From positions 43,178 to 107,177 of the forward strand of contig JAACJM010000274.1 in the NCBI GenBank assembly GCA_013368315.1: a DNA stretch of 64,000 bases. The letters run 5' to 3'. This stretch comes from Tetrapyrgos nigripes (lineage: Eukaryota; Basidiomycota; Agaricomycetes; Agaricales; Campanellaceae). The position numbers and the translations under genes are program-made. Shown here piece by piece: positions 12,092 through 23,648 of this stretch (the first letter of the stretch is position 1; each line of letters begins with the position of its first letter). The notes under the pieces were generated by a model, which saw only the letters and a list, made by a program, of their open reading frames with translations, searched no databases and was not told the DNA's origin.

Positions 12092-12855
12092 TTATACATC
12101 CACCTGGTACTGAAGACAACCAAGAGTGTGTAAAGACACCAATTCTTGCTTCCCCAACAACGCAGCCCAATGAATGTCCTCCACATTTTGCAATAACCTC
12201 AATAAGTCTTGTATAAGCGTGTCAACTTCTTTATACTCCAAAGTGTATCCAAGCTCCCCCAGGATCTCGTTACTCTGGGATTGTAGCAATGAGATGATCT
12301 CATTGAGAGCGGATATTGTGTTGTGGAGAGCTGGGATTTCTGTTGAACCATATTGTACGTTATCAAGGACATGAGTTTAGAGTGACTCAAAGTATGCTTG
12401 AGGAGACGGTGTTATGTGTATGTGGATAAAGTGGTCGTAGTGCATACAAGCCCATCTGACAATACCTTCAAAATAGATTCTGGAAAATAAGAATTCATTG
12501 AGAGAGAGATAGAAGGAGACATAAGGGATACACACTGAGACTGACATCCCTCATTACCCCTGTCTTTTCTGCCCGCTCCCAATAAATTTTTTCACTGTTA
12601 AACTAGATCAAATGGTACCTAAGTGTTAATTACAGAAAAAATACCTTTTGGCCTCTTCCACACAACATTGTTTTTGATACTGCTCCCATCTCTCTTTCTT
12701 GATGCGCTCCACATGTCTGAAGAAGAGAACGGCACATATTTAGGACGTACAAGCCTGAAATAAGGAGATACATACTTTCTGTAATGCCTGGCACTCTTGC
12801 TTCTGTTTGCAAGAAGAATTTCACCTTTGGTGTGGTGAAGCTTTTGTCGAGGCAT
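12092..12855 (-). CDS. Uncharacterised basic/coiled protein, spliced, transposon-neighbourhood type
   Basis: The first exons are 12855-12776, 12716-12645 and probably 12594-12558, joined by GT-AG introns that keep one frame. The N-terminus is strongly basic, with SARHYRK then HVERIKKERWEQYQ, a pattern of short basic helices found in a mushroom family common near transposons. A later exon ending at about 12092 contains LLQNVEDIHWAALLGKQEL. The middle exons (12557-12300) are not resolved, so the product length is uncertain. The gene lies head-to-head with the plus-strand gene at 13366 and upstream of KDZ on the same strand. Function unknown; it could be an accessory gene of a larger element. 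Confidence 0.4.
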
Positions 12856-13365
12856 GGAAGTTGCAGTTAAAGTTATTGATGATTCTCATACTATACTTGG
12901 TTCTTCTGACTTTTTCAAAAACCTGTTTCACATCACAAATTTTTAATAAAGCATAGTTACAGGCTATAAGTATCTAACTCTTGATTCACTAAGCTAAAAT
13001 CTTTGTAGAGGATGCACAAGTGCGTGTTCATTCTGCCTCTGAGTGATGGACTCAAGATGCCAGTCAACTGCCAGATACTTAATACTCTCACACTTCACTT
13101 CATATTGCAGACTCAGTTCTTTCTCGGACCATTGCGCCACAGGCATGCAATATTGTTCTTGGACTTGTGCCGCATTTTTACGTTGAATCATTTGTGACAT
13201 GAGTCATGACCAACACCTCCACCAGTACGTTCCTCTCTCTTTGCGTGTTGTATTCTCATTAAATTCCATGGACAGCCCAATATGTTTGTCTGAGACCAGG
13301 AGCTCATATGTGCATTGACTTTCACTGACCTTTCTTTCAGTGCAAACTCTGACATATTATTGTAG

Positions 13366-14317
13366 GGTTAATTATCACTACACCCTCTGTGAACAATCCA
13401 GCACCAGGTAGACCCGCAGAACGGAAGAAAGACAAACCAATGCCTCTCTGGGACTCAGACTCGGATGATGAAGATCCAGTACCACGTAAACCTGCACCAC
13501 ATAAACAGGCATCAGACAATGAATGGAAGGAAGGCAAACAGATACCTCTCTGGGACTCAGACTCAGACAATGACCCAGAGATAAAGGAAGACGTATACGA
13601 ACACAAACCAGCGGCACATTTGGAGATGGGGAAAGAGAGTCAGGATGCTGCCAGGTACATTGCCAAATAGATTCTGTTTTGTAGATTTAATATTCATACT
13701 TGTCTCTATCAACAGTATCCTTATGTATCGAGCCTGGTCTAAGGTTCCTTCCATCTCCGATCTGGCGTCAAGTTGGCCTAATGATGATCAGAATATTCCT
13801 GTGTTTGCTGTGACACGAGGTTGGTGGGTTGGGATATTTGTTTCATGGTATGTCTACTATGCCCAAAATGAAACAATTTCTTATTATCTATCATGACAGG
13901 AAAACTACTCAACATTTTGTGAGCTATGTGTATAGACCAATGTACAAGAAGTGTCCATCGCTCACCACAGCGATTGAGTGGTGGACTCAGTGTCTCAACG
14001 AAAAGGATGAGGAGTTGTGTCCAAAGGTATTAGAACGTTTGATGACCGCTCCCCCTTGCCCTATCATACCTCAGACTGCTATGTGGGCCGGGGATTCTCT
14101 CATTGTTGAGTCTAGTGAAGGCTTGGATGTAGGTTCTCATTCAGGGTTGGCTAAACTGACCCCTGCTTGTGGACCTGCCACATCAGGCCTTTATTCAGTT
14201 CCTACTTTGGCACCCACCACACCTCGTTCAACTCGTACCGCCGATTTTTCAACTCCGGCTGCTCAGGTGCCAGTTACACCTCGTTCCAGTCGTATCCTTA
14301 TCCACATTCTGTTATGA
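13366..14317 (+). CDS. Acidic-repeat protein with likely RNase H1-N/viroplasmin-like domain
   Basis: Three exons, 13366-13654, 13716-13847 and 13900-14317, join cleanly across introns of 61 and 52 nt, with no internal stop. The N-terminal part has two copies of an acidic motif (MPLWDSDSDDED and IPLWDSDSDND) in a Pro/Lys-rich context. The segment VFAVTRGWWVGIFVSW, then YKKCPSLTTAIEWW, fits the small RNase H1 N-terminal/caulimovirus viroplasmin fold (Gly-rich turn, GIF..W, later Ala/Trp helix), which binds RNA-DNA hybrids in known proteins. No RNase H catalytic domain follows; the C-terminus is Pro/Thr/Ser-rich. The first visible codon is not ATG: an acceptor-like TAG at 13363-13365 suggests an unresolved 5' exon. 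It is one of the few open genes in a field of broken ones. Confidence 0.5.
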
Positions 14318-14735
14318 TCTGAACAAGTTCTAGACCAGCCCAGACACATTATCCAGACCCAAGCCTGTGCATAGATGGTAACTACATACATAGCATTACT
14401 TATTTATTTCTTGGATGACTCACTACATAGCATTGCACAGTATTACTCCAGATGAGTCCTTATGACTCATTTGCACAGCCTAGCATAGCACTACTTAGGT
14501 ATATAAGATGTAGATACTTACTCATGTACCCCATCGCGTTATTTTGCACAATAGGACCTTGGCTTTAGCTTATCAGTTTAACGGTCAACCAGTCAATGTT
14601 GACCCCTGCTGATTAACTGTTCAATTCTATTCACTCGTACCTACATCACTACGAGTACACGCAGCTATACAACACTACTTGAAACTATCTACACCACTTT
14701 GAAAGACCTTCACTGTAGCTTCTGCCCACTAGCGG
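14310..14735 (+). repeat. LTR-like sequence (candidate solo or 5' LTR)
   Basis: Starting with TGTTATGATC at 14310 the sequence has an LTR-like make-up: a TATA-like TATATAAG near 14500 and C/T-rich downstream sequence. I did not find a second copy in the window, so it stays a candidate. It overlaps the stop codon of the preceding gene, which suggests the gene's 3' end was replaced by the insertion. Confidence 0.25.
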
Positions 14736-15434
14736 CCCCTTGCTAAGGTCCAGGCGTCATACCAGTTCAAGAAAACCACCCCAAACTTGGCCGATTCCTA
14801 ACACATTCACAACTCGGATTCTGAAACCGATGATGAGTATGGCCAACATTTTGACAGTAACTTCAGTGTTTCAGAGCTGGCGGATCTGGACCAGGCTGAG
14901 CAGAACGAGCTTTCAAAGTATATAGCCTCATAGTTGTCAATTCGAAAATTTTTCTGACAGTCGACATCTTAAGTAATTGGACATTTAGGAGTGTGAAACG
15001 TTGTGACCACGTCTTCTGACCAATTGGAATCTTCTTACCAATTGGATTGTGGATGAATGAAAAAGCAGCTGTACACTCAGGCCACTCATCCGTGCAAATG
15101 TACAGGGTCCGGTAGGAGATACAAAAATTTGTACATTGATGAGTTTTGAGGCTACCATACCAGAGAAAAACTGAAACATGAATTATTTTGTAGATACTAA
15201 GTACATGGACCTCTTAATTACCTCTAAGAAAGAGGGGAGAAAAAAAAAAGGAGGAATTTCACCAAAACCCACACCCTCCTGAAAAAAAGTACTCTGATAA
15301 AATTACATTGCTAATGCAATCTGGATTTCAGGCTAAATCAATCGGATTCAGGACCATGATTGGATAGGTCACCATTGCCCACTTTTTTGCCCTCTCAGCC
15401 TTGACTTTTTTAATATCTCCTGTGGTCTTCTATC
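14736..15434 (+). other. Short coding remnant, then no gene
   Basis: From about 14743 to 14933 a plus-strand frame reads an acidic Ser/Asp/Glu stretch (SDSETDDEYGQ, then SELADLDQAEQNELSKY) typical of N-terminal regions of mushroom transposon-associated proteins; it contains one TAA. From 14934 to 15434 I see no gene. Confidence 0.3.
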
Positions 15435-17887
15435 ATGCCGAATGCTGGTTCATTTAAAGGCAAACAGCTCACATTCCTCAAGTTCCAGAGAGCAGCTTAT
15501 GCTCAGGCGTGCCTCAACAACTCCTCAAAGGAAATGCTTTTCTCCAGTGTTTTCCTCCCAAATACGACAACACTAGGGAACCAACAGATGAGCAACTGGG
15601 TGCAGTAGATGACAACTCACCTATAGGCGACAATTCAAATTCCAATCTGGACGCGATGACTGACGAGGAACACCAGGAATTTAATTTGCAGGAGAAGAAG
15701 GTTAAGGATCATGAAGATAAACTAAAAGGAGTAAGTGGTTATCCCTATGTGATGTCACACATTGTCACACTGACATGCCAATCCATTCAACTCAGAAAAT
15801 TGGTCGCTGGCTGGAATATCGTTGGCAGAATAAAGATAACCCTGATTGTGCCAAAAACATCAAGGCTAAGGGAAAAGGCAAGAGCAACATCAACAATGAC
15901 GTCTTTACTCGTGTCCTTCAAGCAGTTACCAGTGACTCCCTTGCCAAACCTTGAAAACAATGTGCCTCGAAGTACTGGTTGTCCCAGAATCCTGACGAGT
16001 TCTATGCTGAGTATAGCAAGATCCTCGACGATTGGCGTAATGGGAAGGTCAGGAGCTTGGACGATAAAGCATTTCCAGCTAATTCATGGCGTGATGTACT
16101 CAAGAAGCACTGGGCCACTTATCAGCAGAGGATCAAAGGATATGGGATGAGAAGGCAAAAGACGCACATGAGAAAGTGCTTGAGAAGTATGATGAGGATA
16201 TCATGGCAGGTGTATCTGACACACCAGTTGACAGACAATTGTACGTGTCCTCCTGTTTTGGTTTATACCTGAAGGGGACTAATGGAATTATAAATAGGGC
16301 AATCAATCGTCTTGCAGGGCTCCTGCTCCCAATTATTGGTGCATGCAGTGAAGCCACAGGCTTCCAAATCACTGTCATCGCAGGTGGACCGGAACCTGCT
16401 GCAGACGCAGGTACATATGTTGTCCAAAAATTACCTCTGCGTGTTTCCCTGACAAGTCTCATGTATGTAGTGTTCATTCAGAGATCGCAATTGGGCCTTT
16501 GAAGAACTGGACATTCAGATCTATGATGCGCACTGCATACAAGGAAAAGGTCTTACCTATATTCAGTGACTATCTTAAACAATGTTACAGTAAGTATTGG
16601 TCAATTATCCAACCAAAACTATACTAATGTATTGGAACAGGCAAAGCTGAATGCTGCGCATGAGCTCTGGACCCTGCTGATGCTGCCTCCTTGAAGAATT
16701 GGTTCAGACAAACTGGGAGTTGGAGGTCTACAACGTGGATGATGGGACAACTGCAAAACTGTCTGCCGATGCGCCACCTTCATCAACCCAAAGCATCAAC
16801 ACACCTGCTTCTTCTGCAAACTCACCTTCACAGATTTCTGTGCCAGTCGCTTCGGAACCGTATTTGGAACAAGCTTTGACTGTACCAGTATCTAGGCCTC
16901 AGTCCCCATGCACATCTGTCCCTGATCATTTGGCCCCCGTATCCTCAGCTCCTTCAAACCTTCCATCCCCTATCCCATTCTGGGCTGGGACACCAATTGA
17001 TAGTGTTCTCATCCCCACTACAGCCAATGAGGACCACATGCAAACGGAATCCGTGGTTATCCAGGAGTCTGGTCAGAAACATAGCAACGAGGACACAGCA
17101 TCAATGAAGTCGGCCAAGAAACAACATAAATCAAGTAAGGGCAAGGGCAATTCAGCTGACAGTGAGTACGCCACTGCTCAAAATTCTAAATGCGAGTACT
17201 TACTTATTTTTATTTCCAGATAAGCAAGATACTACAGCCATCCACGTTGACAATCCAAGACCACGTAGCATTTCACCATTGATTGAAATTCTAAGTACTA
17301 AGATTTTGTTTTATTGATAGATAAAGGAGATGCAACCCAAGCTAATCTCCCTATTCCCAATGTTCATATCGACAAGTTGCGTGTTGAGGACCACTTGACT
17401 CCAGTTTGTCCAGAACGTCATGCACTTAATTGGTTGCATTCAACCAATAGGGTGAGTCAGCTTGGGTGACGTTACTCTCCCATTACTTCATCTTCAGGAG
17501 ACCAAGCTTGCGGCCGTCGGACTTTGCCCTGGAGTCGTAGGTGATTGGATTCAGCAAGCCCAGTCTGAGGTTTGGTGACTGTCCAACATGAATGTCAATA
17601 AGTACACAGAGGCCTTCGAGAAGTGGTACGAGGTAATACTACCAGACTGGCAAGAGCGTGATGGAGACGGTCTATGGGTGAAATCTGGGGATAAGGGATC
17701 TGAATGGAGTGAGATCTGCAAGTCAGGGGTAAATGGAGTCCTCGGTGTCATTGTGGTGCTATTCTTTTGGCATCATGGCCTTCAGGTGATGTCAGAGGTT
17801 GTGTTATGTTCAGGTGGTTGTGTTATGTTCAGGTGGTTGTGTTATGTTCAAGATTTCTCATTTGTTTTGGAGCAGATGTGTAAGTAG
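15435..17887 (+). pseudogene. Transposon-associated mushroom protein, multi-exon, decayed
   Basis: Exons recovered: 15435-15730, 15796-16240, 16298-16410, 16482-16589, from 16641 on, and a last part to 17887. Landmarks: KGKQLTFLK, KIGRWLEYRW, ASKYWLSQNPDEFY, AINRLAGLLLPIIG, TVIAGGPEP, LKNWTFRSMMRTAYKEKVLPIFSDYLKQCY, a Pro/Ser-rich linker, then EKWYEVILPDW and LFFWHHG...VQDFSFVLEQM. This order matches a family that recurs near transposons in mushroom genomes; biochemical function unknown. Premature TGAs occur at 15952, 16661 (within CCA-stop-ALDP, where relatives have Arg) and 17576, all in TGA-for-Arg contexts. Frame breaks lie near 15540, 16140 and 16690. A truncated relative sits at 6883-7122 on the other strand. 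Confidence 0.6.
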
Positions 17888-17989
17888 GTTATGTCTTATA
17901 AATACTCTTTCTACCTACTCTCCTTTTAAGCTATGTTTACTTTAATAAATTCTATATTTGTAGATATCTGACTTTAACTCAGGACCTAA

Positions 17990-19850
17990 TGGGCACACGT
18001 TGGGACTGTCACTCAGCACGAAGGACTTGAAGGAAAACTTGAGGACGAGAATATATTTTACTACCTAAAGTGGGAATGACAGCTTGCACTTAGCGACAGT
18101 GACAGCTTGAAATTGGCTTCATTCCTTGTCCTTTTGGTGTTGTTAAGGAGGTATGGCACTGGGACTTGCAATAATTTTTGTACTATGTACATACATATTA
18201 CTCATTCAGAAAGCAGCACAAATTCAGCACCATTATGAGGATGGTGAAGGATTTAAAGGAGAATCTTCCATTAGCTGAATGATAATGACAGCTTGAATCT
18301 TGGCTTGGTTTTGGTGTTGTTATGAGAGTATGCCATGTGAATTTGGACTTGTGATTATTTTTGTGCATCATGAAAGCAGCAGGTATTTGGCACCTCTCTG
18401 ATGCTCATGAAGGAATGGCTGGAACTGAGGTCTAAAATCGGCAAACCTGGCATTTTGCTCCCTACCAATTATTAATGTAATTTACGCAAAGTTGAGGAGA
18501 AGTGAGAAGGAATAGATAAATCTAAGCAGAGAAAAGATGCATAGAAGGAAATCCTGAATTAATCCAGTGCACAATGACATGACCTGACGCTGATGCCACC
18601 CTATTGAAACTTTTGAATAATTGGGAATTGAGCCGACAGATTTCCTAATGCCAACCCAACGTAGAATAACCAATGCCACATCCTGAATTAATTCAGTTGT
18701 CAAGAACAGGTTCAGATAGGGACTGGATGCCTCTCAGGCCACCACACAGGAACCAAAGACGAAGCAATAAGGCAAATAGATGGTATAGATGAGTAAGCCA
18801 GTACTGGGCCAGAGTCTACATAGTACTGAGGACAATGCTGAGCAGTATGGATCAAAGGGACAGAAGTGGACAGACTGAGGAACTATCTACAAAGCCCTGG
18901 AGTATATATACAAAAGTGCGAAGGAGAACAAGATTAGATCAGCAGGTACTGATGGAAACAATCAAGGAATGATAATCAGGTATCTAAGTGATGTCAATAT
19001 GTGTAACAGGTACAGATATGATCTGTCAGTGAGAGGAATGATGCATCAAAGAAGATGGAAGCCATAGGTACAAGGAACATGATCTGGAACCAAAGAAGCG
19101 AAGAATGATGGAAGGGAGAAGAATGATGAAAGGAGAACAAAGAACAGGGTCTAGAAGCGAAGGCATGAAGGGATTCATGACATCAGTGTGCAATGGCATG
19201 ATCTGACGCCGATGCCACCCTATTGAAAACTTTTAAATAAATGTGTGTGGGAAGTGAGCCAATGGATTTCCTAATGCTAACCCGACAATATTAATAACGA
19301 ATGCCATGCCACTCTAATAACTACAAGGTGCATGGGGATCTCCTAATGACTTTAGTATGACCTGATGCACAATAACATGACCCCATGCCACCCTAACATG
19401 TTCTAAAGACATGGCAAGTAAACAGACGGATGCCCAATCATGTAATAAGTGTGCATGGGAAGTGAGCTGATGGATTTCCAAATGCCGTGAGTTATATAGT
19501 AACCCAACATCTAATAACCCAATGCCACGCCACCCTAATAACTTAAAGGTGTGTGGGAAGTGAGCCAACAATACTGAGTCCCCTAAGGGCATAACCTGAC
19601 ACCAGGCCACGCAAATAACTAAAAGGTGCATGGGAAATGACCAGACAGATCACAGCTAATAGTGTGAAGTGACCCAATTGCATAATAACCTGACATGTCA
19701 CCCTAATGATTAAAATGTGCGTGAGAAGTTACCTGACAGATCTCCTAATAACCAATACATAATAACCCAAAGCCACGCCACCCTGATAAGTAAACATGAT
19801 GTCATGCTAACCCTGAACAATATCCAACGCCACTAATAACAAAGCTGCAT
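17990..19850 (+). repeat. Degenerate tandem repeats, no gene
   Basis: Two diverged copies of a ~190-bp unit (around 18080-18200 and 18285-18410; both hold GACAGCTTGAA...TTTTGGTGTTGTTA) are followed from about 18560 by a loose tandem repeat. Its motifs are CTAATAAC, CATGCCACCCTAATAA and GTGCATGGGAAGTGAGC, spaced 60-110 bp. I see no coding region. Confidence 0.5.
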
Positions 19851-20051
19851 AGGAACAATCCTGATCAGCCGGTCCTAGATTAGTAGAACCCATATATGGT
19901 ACTGATGGCCATGGGAAACAGCCTGGCGTTCCCCCAGAGGCATGCCAGTTACAAGCTGTTTCTGGACTTGTTAAAATTGACTGTGTGATGCATCAAAAAT
20001 TATGTCAAATTGTACTATTATGATGTATCAAGCTAGCAGCTAGAGCTGCTC

Positions 20052-20645
20052 ATGCCCTCGCGCCCTCATGCCCTCATCCTCTCACACCCTTGTCCTCTTG
20101 TCCTCTCATGCCCTCATCCTCTCACGCCCTTGTCCTCTTGTCCTCTCATGCCCTCATCCTCTCACGCCCTTGTCCTCTTGTCCTCTCATGCCCTCGTGCC
20201 CTCGTGCCCTTGTCCTCTCGTCCTCTCATGCCCTTGTGCCCCCTCCCATGCCCTCGTCCTCTCATGTAGAGGACAAAGAGAGGATGAGGGTGTGAGGGCA
20301 TGAGAGGACAAGAGGACAAGGGTGTGAGAGGACGAGAGGATGAGGTCCCAAGAGGATGAGAGGACAAGGGTGTGAGGGGACAAGAGGAGGGGACAAGAGT
20401 GCAAGGGCATGAGAGGACGACAGTGCGATAGCATGAGAGGATGAGGTCATGAGAGGATGAGAGGACGAGGGTGTAAGGGCACAAGAGGACAAGGGTGTGA
20501 AGGCATGAGAGGATGGACAAGAGGACGAGGGCATGCAGGAGGACAAGAGGACAAGGGTGCAAGGACAAGGGTGCAAGGACGAGGGCACAAGGGTGCGAGA
20601 GGACGAGGGCACGAGGCACAAGGGTGTGAGGGTGCAAGTGCAAGA
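20052..20645. repeat. Strand-switching GAGGACAAG/CTTGTCCTC minisatellite
   Basis: From 20052 to about 20262 the plus strand is almost pure CTC/CCT sequence (CTTGTCCTCTTGTCCTCTCATGCC and variants). From about 20270 to 20645 it flips to the reverse complement (GAGGACAAGAGGACAAGGGTG). The array is thus a large inverted repeat with a strong purine/pyrimidine strand switch at about 20266. All frames on both strands stay open for long distances because the unit lacks stops, so the 60-200 codon open frames here are artefacts. It lies directly left of a CACTG-type arm. Confidence 0.85.
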
Positions 20646-21763
20646 GGCACAACTTGACTGAAGACTTATCATATAACATGCCTGACCTGGCTTTCCTGTA
20701 AGTCCTCTGTAATACTGATAGACTTTCTGGTGAATTCCTGTGACTTGCCTGTGACTTGATAAATTTCATCTAACAATTTCCAGACTTTCTTGAAGATTTC
20801 CAGGGCCTTCTTTTCTGTAAGTCTTCTGTAAGTCTCAATGGTATTACACTTGACCATACTGTGATTTTTTGTCACACTGAAATACTCATGTAATTCTGCT
20901 GAGGTTTTACAGAATAACATACTGTGACATAAACTCACTCTGAAATTTCTTTGTATATCCATTGTGTCACATACTGTGACAGCAAGTCACAATGAATGTC
21001 CATTGTATGTCTACATGTATTACAATGGACTTACCAAATTCTTTGATTTTTCTTGCTTTCTTGTAATTCTTTTGTATTTTTTGTTGTGGACAAAGTATTA
21101 TTTCTTGTAATACTGAAAGTCTGCTGTAAGTCTTCATGCCTTACAATGGTCATACATAACTGTTTTAATTTCTTTGGTCTCTTGTAATACTTCAGTAAGT
21201 CAAGTGGACTTACTTATTGAGTGTACCTGAGTAAGGCTTCTGTAATTCCTCTGTATATCCAAGGAATTACAAGTCCTGTAAGTCATACATAATTGTTCTA
21301 ATTTCTTTGGTCTCTTGTAATGTTTCAGTAACTCAAGTGGACTTACTTATTGAGTGTACCTGAGTAAGGCTTCTGTAATTCCTCTGTGTATTCAGGGAAT
21401 TACAAGTGTTATAACACTGAAAGTCTCCTGTAAGTCTTCATGCCTTACAATGGTCATACATAATTGTTCTAATTTCTTTGGTCTCTTGTAATACTACAGT
21501 AAGTCAAGTGGACTTACTTATTGAGTGTACCTGACTAAGGCTTCTGTAATTCCTTTGTATATCCAAGGAATTACAAGTGTTATAACACTGAAAGTCTCCT
21601 GTAAGTCTTTGTGCCTTACAATGGTCATACATAATTATTCTAATTTTTTTGGTCTCTTGTAATTCTTCAGTAAGTCAAGTGGACTTACCTATTGAGTGTA
21701 CCCAAGTAAGGCTTCTGTAAGTCCTTTGTATATCTGAGGAATTACAAGTGTTTGTACCCAGTG
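20646..21763 (+). repeat. CACTG-type right arm with tandem subterminal repeats
   Basis: About four diverged units of some 170 bp recur (starts near 21113, 21297 in part, 21417, 21589), each with GTAAGTC, GTAATTCC, AAGTGGACTTAC and TTGAGTGTACC motifs. The right end (…AAGTGTTTGTACCCAGTG, ending 21763) is the reverse complement of the left end of the 262-bp element at 37237. It looks like one arm of a CACTG-ended element amplified in tandem; no matching left arm is visible left of the 20 kb minisatellite. Confidence 0.55.
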
Positions 21764-21928
21764 TCTGCACTCCTAACCGTAACCCAGACATCATGAAAAG
21801 TGTAGATTACATATCAAGTCATGTATAGACTACCTCGACATACCAGGAAATAAAAACCCTACCAGATCAGTTACCTCTGTTTTTCTCTGATAAACAAGCT
21901 CACATTCTCATCAGCAAAGGTATGATGA

Positions 21929-22019
21929 GGTATACCCAGATATTCATCACCTTTTCAGGTATACCTCCACCTCACTGGCAGGCTCATTCCTGAAAAGGTG
22001 ATGAATATCTGAGTATACC
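21929..22019. repeat. 91-bp perfect-like hairpin
   Basis: Arms 21929-21959 and 21989-22019 are reverse complements with one mismatch, separated by 29 nt. Partial copies of the same motif (CCTGAAAAGGT, ATACCTGAG) follow to 22060. Confidence 0.75.
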
Positions 22020-22235
22020 TGAAAAGGTAGACCACATCAGGGAATACCTGAGTAGCTGGTGCCCTACCTGGTATCCACAATAGTACAACAAAACTGGGAG
22101 AATAATATACACTTTGCATTAAGTACAACAGTGGACAAACAGTAATACTAAGTATAGCAACATGGAAGCGTAACAGCACAACAATAGAGTGCATAAGAGA
22201 GCAAGAAAGACAAGCATATACATAGGCTTCAGTGA

Positions 22236-23040
22236 CTAAGCATCCTCCTGACTTTCATCCCCAGAACATGCAGCAGTCCCAGTGACATCCCCGTCTTCCT
22301 CCACCAACATGCTAGCAGACTGACTTGAAGGAGGTGGCCCATTGTTGTTGTCTTCATCTTCATTCTGTTGGATATTGCTGTCTTTCTCAGACTCAGACTC
22401 AGGCTCGGACTCTGAAGGATCAGCTTCTTGCTGTTCTTGAGGGGAGTGACTGTCATCTCCTTTGTACCACCTGCACAGTCAAAAACCTCCCTATTAGAAG
22501 TGGAGTTAGGTTGGAGAAACAAGAAGAGGATGAATAAAAAGAAAAATAAGGACAATGTACTTATTCCACCATTTCAATATGCCCCTAGACCCCTTGCAAT
22601 TAGTTCTAAAGAATCAGATGCTTCCCCAGTAGAACTCCTTGATGTTGAAGCCATGGTCCATATGGCCCCAAGTTGTTTGTGACAACAAGAGGAACTGTAG
22701 AGTGAGAATAGTAATTGGAAAGATAAAAGGCAAGAGTACCTGGACACAGCAGTAAGCAATGTCCTCTGCAGTGATCTCAGTCATGCCGTGAATATGAGAG
22801 ATGGGTGACTTTGTCTTGGTGCCAGTGTTCTTCATGAGGCTGGTGGAGAAATAGATGTGTTTGCAAACCTAGAAAAAAAAAACACCTGAGGTCAACACAA
22901 TAAAGTAAAGTCAAATAGGACATGCACAAAAACAAGAAGGGGCCCTTGGAAGAGACCAGCTGCATGATTATTGTCGTCAACAAGTCCTTCATCATAGAGG
23001 AATGTTGACCACTCTGACCAGTGCTTGCTACTGGAACCAC
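22236..23040 (-). pseudogene. DUF6698-like protein, C-terminal half only
   Basis: Exons 23040-22928 (start not real), 22868-22740, 22694-22561 and 22470-22236 join by GT-AG introns in one frame. The order WSEWSTFLYDEG, GLFQGPLLVFVCKHIYFSTSL, ISHIHGMTEITAEDIAYCCVQ, FNIKEFYWGSI and WWNKWYKGDD matches what I recall of the Agaricomycete DUF6698 family, and the last exon is a highly acidic Ser/Glu/Asp tail ending at a TAG. A TGA at 22614-22616 interrupts the frame. The N-terminal half is missing, and the palindromic CACTG element begins 40 bp upstream of the visible start, with no continuation beyond it. Function of the family is unknown. Confidence 0.6.
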
Positions 23041-23079
23041 TCAAAACATTGTCCATGTACCTGCATAAAAATATCATCA

Positions 23080-23648
23080 CACTGGAAGCAAATCCCTGTA
23101 AATATACCACCATACAGGGGTATTACAGCAGCCTTACTACAAGTCATTCAATAAGTAATACCCCTTACATTACAGGAGTATTACAAACACATATATTTTT
23201 CAGAACAATCCTGTAAGACTGCTGTAAATCAGGGTAGATTACAGCAACATTTCAGTGCAACATAGTGTCACAGTAATACATTCTGTAATACTGCTGAGAA
23301 ATACAGAGGTATTTCTGAGTGACACTGGAAGAAATTCCTGTAATTACCCTGCCATACAGTGGTATTGCAGCAGCCTTATGATAAGTCCAGGAATTTCTTC
23401 CAGTGTCACTCTGAAATACCTCTGTATTTCTCAGCAGTATTACAGAATGTATTACTGTGACACTATGTCACACTGAAATGTTGCTGTAATTCCCCCTGCT
23501 TTACAGCAGTCTTACAGGATTGTTCTGAAAAATATATGTGTTTGTAATACTCCTGTAATGTAAGGTGTATTACTTATTGAATGACTTGTAGTAAGGCCTG
23601 TGTAATACCCCTGTATGGTGGTATATTTACAGGGATTTGCTTCCAGTG
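23080..23648. mobile_element. 569-bp palindromic MITE with CACTGGAAG ends
   Basis: The whole element is an inverted repeat: positions pair with a sum of 46728, from CACTGGAAGCAAATCCCTG at 23080 to its reverse complement ending at 23648. It is packed with CTGTAATAC and TTACAG motifs in both orientations, like the subterminal regions of CACTA elements. I see no target-site duplication (TCA before, AAC after). It codes for nothing and separates the DUF6698-like remnant from its upstream side. Confidence 0.8.

Noticed and set aside
20146..20769. 207-codon minus-strand frame rich in Ser/Pro/Leu
   Set aside because: Translation of the GAGGACAAG/CTTGTCCTC minisatellite, open in several frames.
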